DNA of 64,000 nucleotides from Spirochaetota bacterium (GTDB lineage Bacteria > Spirochaetota > Brachyspiria > Brachyspirales > JACRPF01): assembly GCA_016214035.1 (NCBI GenBank), contig JACRPF010000017.1, positions 32,838-96,837 of the forward strand. The letters are read 5' to 3'. The translations under genes were made by a program, and so were the position numbers. Positions 49,661-61,900 of this stretch are shown here, piece after piece; the stretch's first letter is position 1; every line of letters begins with the position of its first letter. Below the pieces are notes generated by a model. That model searched no databases and was not told the origin of the DNA. It saw only the letters and a list, made by a program, of their open reading frames with translations.

Positions 49661-50316
49661 TATTTCAACCGTATCGGTACACCGGCCACGAGATAGAACA
49701 CATAGTCGGCGATATCGGCAAGCTTCTGGACGATACGGCCGTGAATATCACGGTAATTACGCGTCATCGCATCCGCAGGAACGATTCCCTGCCCGAGCTC
49801 ATTGGCGACTGCGATGAGGAACTTATCCTGTTCGCTGTGATTCTTTAAAAGTTCTTTGATGGGATAGGTATAATCGCCCCGTTCCGCGATGAGCAGCCGT
49901 TCAAAAAAGCCGTCATCCTCTTTATTCACCGATGCGGGATCTTTCCCCCAACGGACGGCAATGTCATCTATCATGGTGGCGGCCACCTGTTCGATAGGAT
50001 CGTCCTTTCGCTGAAAGAACAGGTTCCCGAGCCATGTGGTGATGCATTCAAGGAGGAATACGCCGTGCGAGCTGAAAGCCCCGCCGAGAGCCGCGGCAAT
50101 ACCGATGGGCTCCTCTATGGTCTGATATATGCCCGACCGCCGCTCACGATGTACATCGATACGCCGCCTGAATTCGTCGTCCGTGGCTGTTGCTGTGGCG
50201 ATATACGCTATATCACGAAGCGGCTTGAATCGCGAGTTCATCTCGCGTGCCAGGCGTTCGGCGAACATACTTTTACCGGACCGCGCGCCGCCGAGCACCA
50301 GAATTATACGCTCCAT
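49660..50316 (-). CDS. cobU: Adenosylcobinamide kinase/guanylyltransferase
   Basis: Bifunctional enzyme that phosphorylates adenosylcobinamide and attaches GMP. The 218 residues carry the P-loop LVLGGARSGKS at residues 7-16, ATATATDDEFRRRIDVHRERR, LLECITTWLGNLF, and the C-terminal VANELGQGIVPADAMTR with AGVPIRLK, all family hallmarks. There is a modest insertion around residues 130-150. The start at MERII has GAGGAG 8 bases upstream; a longer frame crosses a small hairpin (CGCCCG/CGGGCG, 50329-50343). It is first in cobU-cobS-cbiR. No cobalamin riboswitch was seen in the short leader. Confidence 0.95.
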   Translation of the reverse strand: MERIILVLGGARSGKSMFAERLAREMNSRFKPLRDIAYIATATATDDEFRRRIDVHRERRSGIYQTIEEPIGIAAALGGAFSSHGVFLLECITTWLGNLFFQRKDDPIEQVAATMIDDIAVRWGKDPASVNKEDDGFFERLLIAERGDYTYPIKELLKNHSEQDKFLIAVANELGQGIVPADAMTRNYRDIHGRIVQKLADIADYVFYLVAGVPIRLK

Positions 50317-50349
50317 TAAGGATCTCCTCGCCCGCAACGGGCGGGGAAT

Positions 50350-50377
50350 ATCGTATCACGAATCCGCTAGAATGCAA
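50350..50377 (-). promoter_or_regulatory. Possible promoter of cobU-cobS-cbiR
   Basis: TTGCAT (50372-50377), 16 bp, TACGAT (50350-50355) on the minus strand, overlapping the end of the upstream gene. Confidence 0.4.
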
Positions 50378-52898
50378 CGCTCAAACCGGCGGTGAATGAC
50401 AGGCCGTACACGGCCTCATACACCCCGGCGATATCGATGCGGTACTTCATAAGCCCGAGGTCGGACATCCAGCCGATGCCGCCGGTGCCGGCAAGCGTCA
50501 TCGCACCTGCGGTCTGTATCGCATTGATGCGCAAGCCGCCGCGGAACTCAAGTGATTCAAAAATGCGGTACATAGCTCCCCCGCCGACCGCAACGCCCTC
50601 AAGCTCCGAATATCCCGTATGCAGATATCCGGTGACGCTGTTGTTCTCCATACGCAGAAAATTGTAGGTAACATCGAACGATGCGGCCACCGGCAGCATC
50701 TCGCTTGTCGTGCCGTATTTTACCGGTATACCGAGGTTCCGTGCATTGCCGCCGAACGCAAGCGTATACGGGCGTTCTTCCGAGCTCAGATAGATGAGCT
50801 GGGTAAGATACAGCTGCCACTTGTATTCGTTGATTACCGCTTCAAACCGTTCCACAAGCATTGCACCGTCCTTCGCGCGCTGGTCCTGGAGCGCTCCGCG
50901 TTCCTGTGTCTGCTTTTCACGGATTGACTTCACTTTAGCCTCGTCTTTTCCGGCATCAACAGCCGCCACATCGGCACTCTCGTCAACCACCTCGAACTTA
51001 CGCGCATAGACATCGTTGACGGCGCTCACCTCAACATCCTGTTTCGCCCGTTCTTCGCGTATGAACTCCTCGATGAGGCCGCGCTTTGATTTATACAGCT
51101 GCAGCAGAAGTCCTTTGAACAGGTCAGTCTCGTCTTTTTTATAGAGTGCAACGGCTTCATCAGCGGCATCCTTACCCGCCGCATTCAGCAGATCAAGTTC
51201 TTTCTTGAGTTTTATTTTTTTCAGGTCCTTGAGCATGGCATCTACAGGGACGGTAAGCGCACCAACCTCGCGGTTGTACGTTTCATCTAGGCGGACGAGT
51301 TTCGTTTTCACCTGCGTGATCAGTTTTTCCTTCTCCGCCAGCAGCGTGAGATATTTACCGTAGCTCTTGAGCGCACCGTTGAAGTACAGCTGCTGCGGAA
51401 CGGTGAACTGACGTTTGTTGTCGCCGAGATATTTCTGTATCTCCTGGCGCATCGTCTCGCCGCGCGCAATGACCGTCTTATATGTCTTCTCGTCGACGTC
51501 TGCCGTTTTCTGTTCCACCGGAATCTTCACCACACTGCCCGCCTTCGGCACCGGGAGTTCCTTCACCCCTACTTTCATGGCTACGCCGTTGTATACCGCA
51601 ATATCCTCACCGCGCTTCGCGTCTCCCATGAAATTGGATGCAATCGTGCCCCAGGTGTCCCCTTTTGCGATCGTATATTCCTTATATCCGCGCTCACGGT
51701 CCTGCGCTGTTATTGTTGTGGCAGTCACTTTCTGCGTCGCGACACGTTTTATCGCCGCAAACTGCTCCTCCGCAAACGCCTCATAAATATCAAAGAGCGC
51801 ATTCGCCTTGTCCACCAGCTCAGGGATATCGGTGTTTTTCTTGAACTGATCCCGGTATTTCGTCGCGTCTTTATATAATGTTTCAATATCCTCATTAATT
51901 CGCTTATTCAGCGCCTTACCGTTATCATTGACGCCTTTGGCCGCCGTGTCAATGAGTGTCTTCATTTCAACGTTGGCGTTACTGATGAAATTAGAAACGT
52001 ATTCTCCGCTGATCTCCTGATTAAGCGCATACGTCATCGTGTAGATATTCGACCGTGTACGGTGCACATCGCGTATCTCCACCTGCCGTTTGCCGTAGAC
52101 ATCGCCGATGCGTTTGGTGTATGCTTCGAATTGCGCGTCATATTCCGCCTTCTTCGAAGCCGCGTTTGAAATTGCCTTCTGATCATCGAGCTCTTTCTTC
52201 TTCCCGTCAATCATCGCCTTGTACTGACCGATCACACGCTGCCGCTCAAGCTGCACATCAGACTCATTGATAAGCTGTTCGGGCATGCCGATGAACGGAA
52301 CGCTCAGCTTATAACTCAAATTCACATCGGCCAGCACCGAGAACGTGCTGTAACTCGCAAGTGTGGACTGATAATAGGTGAGATTTACCGCGGCGTTCAG
52401 CGGTGCGAGCAGCGGATAGAGCGCGTTGGGCTCGTACTTGTTATTCGACGGATTGAGCACCTGCCGCTGCAGTTTGAGGCTTTTCTGATCGAACACGAAC
52501 GCGGCGCCCGCAAGGAGGTCGCCGGACGTGAACTTTTCCACAAGCCGTCCGCGAGAATCGAGCTGATCGAGGTTACCGAGGTTCAGGTAGTTCAAAAAGC
52601 CCGCAACGCGAAGACCTTTGGTGAACAGATTATCCTTCACCGACACATACACCGTTTCAAACCCGATGTCGTTGATGAGCATCGAACCGTTATGGTAGAA
52701 TGCTATCTCAAGCTTGTCCTTATTCGCCGAAAGACCGCTGTAGGCGCGCGTAATGGGTACCGAGACATCAAGCAGATCGGCACCGCCGCCGACGGCCATG
52801 GAATACGGCGAGGGTTCATACACGAGCATGCTCGGAGTCGCAAATGCCATACACGCGCCGAGGAGCGCTGTTGTTACAACAGGTATTATGTTTCTCAT
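50367..52898 (-). CDS. Outer-membrane barrel-like protein interrupted by coiled-coil and LysM domains
   Basis: An 843-residue exported protein (signal peptide to about residue 20). Residues 25-205 look like the first half of a PorV-like barrel (VGGGADLLDVSVPITRAYSG and alternating strands). Residues 205-405 are charged helices rich in Lys, Asp and Glu. Residues 406-461 form a LysM domain (YTIAKGDTWGTIASNFMGDA to PKAGSVVKIP). Residues 465-695 are again coiled-coil-like. Residues 705-843 return to beta strands ending in GLSFTAGLSVAF with a terminal Phe. Thus a peptidoglycan-binding stalk appears inserted in a barrel loop. AGGAG precedes the start, 9 bp after the giant gene's stop, so the two are an operon. 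Function unknown. Confidence 0.8.
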   Translation of the reverse strand: MRNIIPVVTTALLGACMAFATPSMLVYEPSPYSMAVGGGADLLDVSVPITRAYSGLSANKDKLEIAFYHNGSMLINDIGFETVYVSVKDNLFTKGLRVAGFLNYLNLGNLDQLDSRGRLVEKFTSGDLLAGAAFVFDQKSLKLQRQVLNPSNNKYEPNALYPLLAPLNAAVNLTYYQSTLASYSTFSVLADVNLSYKLSVPFIGMPEQLINESDVQLERQRVIGQYKAMIDGKKKELDDQKAISNAASKKAEYDAQFEAYTKRIGDVYGKRQVEIRDVHRTRSNIYTMTYALNQEISGEYVSNFISNANVEMKTLIDTAAKGVNDNGKALNKRINEDIETLYKDATKYRDQFKKNTDIPELVDKANALFDIYEAFAEEQFAAIKRVATQKVTATTITAQDRERGYKEYTIAKGDTWGTIASNFMGDAKRGEDIAVYNGVAMKVGVKELPVPKAGSVVKIPVEQKTADVDEKTYKTVIARGETMRQEIQKYLGDNKRQFTVPQQLYFNGALKSYGKYLTLLAEKEKLITQVKTKLVRLDETYNREVGALTVPVDAMLKDLKKIKLKKELDLLNAAGKDAADEAVALYKKDETDLFKGLLLQLYKSKRGLIEEFIREERAKQDVEVSAVNDVYARKFEVVDESADVAAVDAGKDEAKVKSIREKQTQERGALQDQRAKDGAMLVERFEAVINEYKWQLYLTQLIYLSSEERPYTLAFGGNARNLGIPVKYGTTSEMLPVAASFDVTYNFLRMENNSVTGYLHTGYSELEGVAVGGGAMYRIFESLEFRGGLRINAIQTAGAMTLAGTGGIGWMSDLGLMKYRIDIAGVYEAVYGLSFTAGLSVAF

Positions 52899-52907
52899 AT
52901 GCCGCTC

Positions 52908-55900
52908 CTATTTTGTCACGAGTATCTTGAAATACTTCTGGAAATTGTTCGGACCGCGCACAATGATCACATACAGACCAGCCCGCACCTTTTCGCCGCC
53001 CGCTTTCTCACCGCCCCAGTCTGCGCGATTGGCGCTGAACGCAAGCTCGGTTATCTTGTAGCCCATCGCGTCATACACATACGCCCGGTACAATGCCGCG
53101 TCGCCGTTGTTCACGACATACACGCTCGCCTTCTCGCCCTTGGCGATGTTGATGAACGTGTTCGCCGCGGCTATCTTGTCCTCGGCTTTCACCTCGAGGC
53201 TCGGCAGCACCGTGCAGTAGCCGGTGGTATCGGGGCTGTAATTATTGAGCACCACCGGATACGACGTTCCAGCCACATTGATGCCGGTGAATCCGGCCTG
53301 GTCTGCACGCGGCATGGAGATGCGGAACCTGCTGTTGGCCTTGGCATCGCCGCCGATCTGCACAACCAGATAGAACACCCGTGTGTTGCTGGTGATACTT
53401 ATGGTATTATTAAACGTAAGCTTCATCTTGCCGCCGATGAAAAAGCCCGTTGCGCCGTCAACCGGCGTGTCCCCGCCGTCAAACTCGCCGACTTTCGTAC
53501 CCGTATCGCTGTAGAGCGCCGCGTTGCCGATACTGTTTGTAGCGCCGTCAATCTCTTCAATGCTGAACGACAGGCTGTTGAGGCTGTAGCTCGCATCGTC
53601 ATCCGCTGCCGCTATCATTACACGCATCGCCGCGATGCCGTTGCTGCCCTGAAGCGCTTCCGTCGCCAGCAGATTGCTAACCGAAACCGTTACCGCTGCG
53701 TTATCGAGTGCAATCGGCGTCATCGTCAAATTCGTCAGCCAGTATTGGTCGGCCGTTGTCCCGGCGTTCGGCCCGCCGCTCAGAAGCGACGTTACCCTGA
53801 ACATGTTCGTTGCCGTCGACGCAAAACTCAACGGCGTATACGTGATGAAGTACCGGTCAGGATTATCCCAGTCGTACGAACCGCTGTTCGAAAACGATAT
53901 CGCCACAGCACTGTTCATATTCGAAATGAAGTTATTCGAAGATATGCACACGCCGCTCGTGAACGTATCGTCGTTCTTCGTGTTCGTGTATATGTTGAAG
54001 TAGCCGTAGAACGCCGCATTCGTATACACATTCGAAAGTACAAGACCGGCAATGTATTCCGGTTCCGCAAGACTTTGATTCTCACGGTATGCATCGAAAT
54101 ACATAATCGGTATCTCAACGTTCGAAAGCGCCGTTGCCGGCGTCTTGTTACGCGAGAACACCGCCTTTACATCCCAATACTGTGCGCCGAGTTTCTGTAT
54201 CTTTACATTCGTCGCCGGAGCCGGTCCGCTCATAACACCCGTTAGGAACGATTTTAGCACAAAGCTCGCGTTCGACACTACCGGTGAAAGACCGATAGCG
54301 CCATTCGTTATCGTCAGACCCAGGCGATTATCAATCACATTGCTCGCGCTGTCGACGTTGTAACCCACATAGAATGTGTTCACATTCGTGCCCACCAGCG
54401 CCAGCGGCACCGGGAAATCAAGCCGTACGCTCGTTCCGTTGAACGCGCGCGACGGAGTAGCCGGAGTACCGAGCTGCAGAGCGTTTATCTTATTCGTATA
54501 CAGCGCCATATACGGTATCATGCCCGACGCAACCGTGGACTGACCGTTCGCGGACACGTCAATGTACGACAGATAATTCGTCGCATTCAGGTCATCACCG
54601 CGCAGGCGTATCACCAGGTACGGATTGTCCGCACTGTTCTGGCTCGGGAAATAACTCACCATGTCATTATCGATGACCGCGACAACAACCTTCTGGCTGT
54701 CAATCCGCGCTTCTGCCGACACGTTCGTGAAGTGATATATGTTCGTCGCCGGTATCGTGTCCTTGCCGCCGCCTTCGACATAGTAATCGAAATTCGTTAT
54801 CTGGAACCGCAGGCTGTCCAACTTCGCCGGCTCAATGTCGTTCGTCATCATGAATACCAGATACAACGTATCAGGGACATAGATATTCGGTGTGATCACG
54901 TCGTTTGAATCGCACGGCACCCAGAAATTGCCGCCGTTGAGAACATCGGCGGAACCGAGCAGCATGTCATTCGTGCTGAACACTCCGTCTCCGTTCGTTT
55001 CCTTATACACATATGCAATACCCGTGATATTGCTCTTTGAACCCGACGAGCTCAGCGCCACCTGTATATTGGTGACACGCTGTGTCATCGAATATCCGCT
55101 TGTCGTTATGTCACGGTACATCGAGAACGATCCAACAGGAACCAGCAGGTTCGTCGTGAACGCCTTCGGAAGCATTGTGTAATTCACATTGAGAACATCA
55201 TAGTCGAACGGCAGTGAGGCAAGTGCCGCAACCTGATTGGTTTCGCAGACTGATGGATACGGACCTGTGTTCGTAAGCTGTGCCGTCCGGTTAATGCCGT
55301 CGTTGATGCCGTTGGTAAACACGAACGATGCAGCATCCTTTATCTGAAACGCTATACTCCTGTTCAACTGCGCGGCAAATGGAACGTCATACGTTACAAA
55401 GAATATGTTTGTACGCCGGCCCATCATTACCGGCGTCGCCGCCGTAAGGCGATAGGCGCCGCTGCCGTCATATGTTCCCGCCATGATGAGCTCATCAACA
55501 CCGCTGCTGAACACACCATCGCCCGTATCCTTGAAAATACGCATCTGTCCCAGATCGGACGACAGTGCGTCCCCGATATTCGATAGTGTCATGCTGTGCA
55601 GGTAGTTCACCGCATCGGGGTCGGCACTCATAATACTCACCGCTCCGTAGTAGTTGCCGAAACTCGACTGCAGTACCTGATTATTGTTCGTAGCAGTCAT
55701 CGCCGCCCAGACGTTGTAGCTGTCAAACCGCGCGGTATTCGTCGCCACGTTTGTCAGCACGAACTCATCGAGCAGATGAGTGTTCGTATAATCATCCGGG
55801 CCGTAACCGTGGATGTACACAACTTTCGTGCGAAGTGTGTTGGAATACACGTCGACAACGTTCGTGTTCGATACGCGCAGTGCCACCCAAAAGCGCGTGG

Positions 55901-58900
55901 GCGTACTTGTTGTCTGTGACAGATTATTCGTAGTGAACGTAAAGAAATTCGTACCGTTCGTTCCCGCATAGAACGCATTCGTAAGGAATGTGTCCGCCGA
56001 GAACGAGAGATTCGTCAATGACGCGTCGTTGTCGCGATACAGCCGCAATTCACCTGCGATATTCGACGCATTACCCTCAATCACCACGCCCACGTTCGAC
56101 AATCCCTGTATCACTGCAGATTCCTGCGGGTCGCAGATGACGTCAAAATAGCCCATCGCGTACAGATTCGTACCGCCGATCGATACCGGCGCAACATTAC
56201 CCGCGTTCACCACCTGTATGTCCCAGTTGTTCTGGCTCAGGTCCTTCACCGTCACGTTCGAAACATCAGCGGGGCCCGCATCGTTCACCGCGAACGACGT
56301 CTGCGGGAAATTGTCGACAATGCTGTCTGAGAAAACGAACGAACCGGCAACCGTCCTGATACCCAGCACTTTGCTGATTGCAGACAGCGAACTGGACACA
56401 TTGTACCCCACGTACAGAATCGTCTCGTTCGTACCCGCAAGCACCACCGGGCTCGGGAAATTGATTGTCACATCACCCGCAGTAAAGTCGATTGAACCGA
56501 GCATATTATTTGCGTTATCGTATACCGCCACTTTCGGAATGAAATTGAACGGCGAACTTGTGGCGCTGTTCGTCAGCACGCGCAGCGACGACAGATAGTT
56601 CGTGGCGTCCGGGTCGTCTCCCTTGACGCTGATTTTCAGATACTTATTATCAAAGCTTGACCGCGACGGACTCGGCGGGATCAGCTCATTCGATATGTAA
56701 CTCACCAGAACCCTGCCCGTATCGATGCGCGAGACACGTGATGCCGAATTCGTCAGAATCGAAAGATTATTGAACACACCTCCGTTCGGGCCTTCGCACC
56801 GCAGGTTCGTCACCTGGAAACGCACCGTGTTGTTGGAGTTCTGCGACAGGCTGTTCGTCACCATGAACACCAGGTACAGTTTCGACGGGTCGGACTGATT
56901 GATTGTTATGTTCGTATTCGTGAATGTTATCGAGAACCCGGCACCGGCATTAACCGCGTTGCTGCCGATCAGTTGGTTGTTCGAAAACACGCCCGAACCG
57001 TTCGTGTCGAGATACAAATAGGCAATACCATAGACATTAGCGGACGCTGCTCCCGTGTTCGTGTTGGACACCGTGCCGTCAATGCCGATAAACCGCTGAT
57101 TCGTGGGTTGATCGTTGTCCATGGCAACCGTCAGCACCGCTGCCTGAAGCTTCTGGTTCGTGGTGAACGACTGCGGCATGCTGCTGTAGTCAACACCCGT
57201 GAGAATATAGTCATACGGCTGCGACACATAAGGGATTATCAGATTCGTAGGCACAACTGCCGGAAGCGGCGCCGTTACCGTCACCGCGGGAAGCTGTGAA
57301 TAATTATCCGCATACTGGTCGCCGAAGTGTATGTCGCCGGTGTTCTTTATCTGGAACGCCAGCGTATTATTGAGCGTTGCCGAGAATCCTACGTTCGCCG
57401 CAACCCACAATACCGTATTCGTACCGGTAATCGCAAGCGCCGGATTGAACACTATCGATACGCCCCGATTGTTGCTCACCGACCCCGCACCCACGACAAT
57501 GTCGGAACCGCTGAAATTCGTCTTATCGCCATTATCAAGATACACCTGCACAAGCGATACATCACTGTTGCTGGCCGTGCCATTATTGGTCACTGTCATA
57601 TTCGTGATGTAATATACCGCATCCTTGTCGGCGCCGTCGAACTGCAGACGCATGACAAGCGATTCATACGTGCCTTGTTTTTGCGCGTTGGTCATGTAGT
57701 TCTCTGCTGTTATCGATACTTTGAAGTCATCTACACGGCTCACCGTTGCCCCGTCATTCGTGCAGGATTCACGGTTGCTGATGACGTTCCCGTTCGGACC
57801 GTCGCCGTTGATGTCGACAAGTCTGATGCCGATCGAATTCGTAAACACATTCGCGTTCGTGTTCGTTATCATCAGTGCAATCCAGTACCGCGTGGGAGCG
57901 AGCAGGTCGAGTGACTGATACGCGTCGTCAAATGCTATCTGATTCGTACCGGCAGCCAGCGGACCCACCGCGAAATTCGTTATCAGTTTATCCGCGCTCG
58001 TCGACAGCGCCGTGCTGTCGTTCGTGTCGCGGTACAGATAGAGCTGTCCTTTGACGTCCGTGTTTAAACCGCTGTAATAGTACACTATGTTCGTAAGGTG
58101 TTCGGTGAGTGAATTCTGTCCGTCCGCCACTATATCGATATAGCTCATCGCATATACGTTCGATATCGTTATCGATGCCGGTGCTACGTTCGCCGCGCCG
58201 AGCACTTTGTAATCCCATGGACGCGACGTAAGCGACGATATAACGCCGTTCGTCTCCGATGCAGGACCGGCAGCGGGTGCCGCAAATGCGTAATGCGTGA
58301 ATCCGTCATTGAGCGTATTGGTGATGCCGATTGAACCGTTCGTTATCGTTAAACCAACGCGTTTACCGATTGCATTCGTGTCATCGCTCGATACGTCATA
58401 CCCCACCATGAAATAATAGTTGTTTGTACCCGCAAGCTCGAACGGCGAGGGAAACGACAGGCGCACCGCATTCGATGCATTCAGTGTCCCCACCGACGCA
58501 ATGCTGTCAACACCGCTATCATACACGCCGTTGCTGTTCATGTCATGATACAGCTTTACCGAAGCCAGATGCGCCGGCGATATGGTGGATAGACCGTTGG
58601 TGCTCACGTCGATGTGGGTAAGCGCGTTCGTCGCGTCAGCGTCATCGCCGCGCAGCGAGAGCGCGAGTGCCGCCACGTTGAAACTGCCCTGCGACGGCAG
58701 ATAATTCGCCATGATGTTGGTTATGAAGTTCGTCACCACTTTGCCGCTGTCGGCGCGTGCCTCGATGGAATTGGTGGCCAGCAGCGCCTGGTTGGTGAAC
58801 ACGCCCCCGTCCGGGCCTGCGCAGCGGAGATTCGTTATCTGAAAGAACACGGTATTCGACTTCGCGAGTTCTATATCATTCGTCAGCACGAACGCGAGAT

Positions 58901-61900
58901 ACAGCGTATCGGGCGTAAGGGCTTCGGTGGATATGTTCGAGATGGCGCAATCTATTGAGAACGATGCACCGCTGACAACGTTGGTCATACCGATATAGTT
59001 GCTTGATGTGAAATTGGTCGTATTCCGGTAGAGATACGCAAGCCCCGTGATATTATTCGACGAGTGCGTACTGCCGAGACGCACATCGATGCCGTTGAAT
59101 ATCTCGGTGGTGAGATTCTCGTAATCGCGGAACACCGTCATCACACCCGCGGGCACGAACTGATTGGACGAAAATGCCTGCGGTGTTGTTGCGTAATTGA
59201 ATCCGGACAGATAAAAGTCGTACGGCTGCGAACGGTAATCGACGATGGTCATATTAGTCTGTGTTGACGGACCGTTCGTCGTACCGCTTACGAATGAGCT
59301 CTGCAGGAAATTGTACGTCGACCCGGGCACAAAGCCGAATGCCGCATTCGTTATCAAAAGGCCGAATTTCTTACCGACGGAATTCGTGTCGCCGCTCTTG
59401 ATGTTGCAGCCCACGAAAAGCGTATACTGATTGGTATTGGTAAGCGCGAGCGCCGGAGACAGCGACAACCTCGCATATCCGGCACTGAGCGTCTTCACTG
59501 ATAATTGCACCGCATGGGCTATCTGTCCGTCGTTATTCGTATTAAAGTACAGTGCCACGGTGGATACATCACTGTCGATGATCGTTGATAATCCGTTCGT
59601 CATCACATCGACATATGATAGATAATTAATTCCGTCTTTGTCATCACCCGCAAGCTGTATTTTCAGGTACGGCTGATCGATGTCGCCCTGTTTCGGATTG
59701 AAATTATTGATATTGGTAATGATCTGCGAGACCACCACATTGCCGCTGTCAACACGCGCTTCAGCTGATTTGTTCGTGAGAAGAATCAGATTGCCGTAAT
59801 TGCTCTGCGGACCCCAGCAACGCAGATTTGTAATCTGAAAGTTCACGGAATTCGATTTCGCCGAGGTTATGTCATTCGTGAGTTTGAAAACCAGATACAG
59901 CGTATCCGGCACCGGCGCACGCGACCATACGATGTTCGAATAATCGCAGTTGATCGAGAACGGCTGCCCGTCAGTGACCGCATTACTGCCCACAAGCTCA
60001 TCGCCGACGGTGAACACGCCGTCGCCGTTCGTTTCTTTGTAAATATACGCCCAGCCGTTGATGTTATTCGAAGCTGTTAAACTGCCGAGCTTCACATCCA
60101 TGCCTTTGAACACCTGCGTATTGGTGCTCTCCGTGTCCATATAGGTGACAATGCCTGCAACCGGCACATACTGATTGGACGTGAACGCCGCGGGCAGCAT
60201 CTCATATTTTACCGACTGGAGATAAAAGTCGTTCGTCTGTGAATCGTACGGAATTATGGCTGAAACGTATGCGTTCGTCGCCATCGGAAACGAATAGCCC
60301 GGAAACGGACTCACCGCCGGACGCGGATCGGAACCGTCATTATACTGATCAGAGAATATGATATTTGAATTCGACATTATCCTGAGCTGTATCGTGTGCG
60401 TATTGGTAGCGTTCATATCCACATCATACGCGCCCCAGAAAACTACGGCGTTCGTACCGGTGAGCATGATGGGATTTGCCGTAGACAGATTGAAATTGTT
60501 CTGCACATCCATATCCACGGCCATGACAACCTTATTCGACACCGTGCTGAACGCCACATTCGTCCCGTTGTTCGTGTCGATGAATATTTTGAGAAAACCG
60601 ATGTCGCTTTTCACCGCCGTGCCGGCATTCGTCACCGTCATCTGCGACAGATAATTCGTTGCGTCCGGGTCCGCATTCGACAGTGTAAACTTGAACGCGC
60701 ACCGGTTGAAATCACCCTGCCGTACGTTGCTCGTAATGACATTCTCAACATTGGCAAAAATGATGTGCGAGTCTACGCGTGCTATTGCATTCGAAAGCGC
60801 ATTCGTGAGGTTTGGCAGATTATTCACCAGTCCGCCGCCCGGCCCGCCCGCCTTGATATTGGTGATCTTGATGGAAACGGTATTCGTGAACACGGCCGCT
60901 GCCGTGTTGGTGATATACAATGCCAGCCAGTACCGCGTGGGATACACAGGGTCGGTGGACTGATTCGTCTCGTCCGCGAACGGCACCACGGTGTTCATCG
61001 TCGGGTCCGTTATCCAGTTACTCGCCACGAGCGTGTAGTTATTGCTCGAGAACGTCTGCCGCTGCGCGTTCGTGCTCCGGTACACCAGAAGCTGACCGTA
61101 CACATCCGCCTTCTTCCCGCTGAAGATCACATCGCAGTTACTGAGGCTCTCCGTAGGTGATTCACCGTCTGCCGTGATATCGAACCATCCCATGGGTACT
61201 ATATTGGATACACCGATAGACTGCGGTGCGGAGTTTCCGCCGAGTACGACATTGAAGTCGTACGGATAGGTAACTTTGTTGGTGCTCACTCCGACCAACT
61301 GTGACGGGAAATATGTATTAGTTGAGAACAATGGGCTTTGCGGACGGATAACGCCATTATCCGCATAACATGCCCATTGATAGTTCGACCCGGCGAGCGG
61401 CGACCCTTTAACCTTGAAGGTCACAACATCAAGACCGCCCACGGTAATATTTAGATCAGAATAATCAAGTAGAATTATATTGCTGGATCCTTCGGCGTTT
61501 GTTACATTTAATATCTTTGAAACCGTCATCTTCGCTGAATTGGTGATATAGATCGAACTGAAATTCGTTATAATGCAATTTGTAAATGCAAACGGGATAA
61601 CGATTGCCGCATGCGTAATGTTTGAATGGAATCCGCCGTTGGTAAACTGCAGATAATATGTAAATGTTACTTCATTTGAAGTACCTGATATATAACTTAC
61701 CGTACTCGGACTTATAGACGCCTGTCCTTCCGGAGGATCGGTCTTGGCGCTCAGTAAACCGCTGCCGCTGCATTTTTTCCAACCCGTGGTAGCATATTTC
61801 CCCTTCTGCCCGGGTGACATAAGATCAAACTGCTCCGCATTGATATATACGGTAAACGGCTTTCCGGTGAATCCTTCATTGGTAATCTGCAACAGCATCC

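Noticed and set aside
50317..50366. Cobalamin riboswitch before cobU
   Set aside because: The leader is too short and lacks the B12-box consensus; only a 6-bp hairpin is present. None was seen upstream of nrdJ either.
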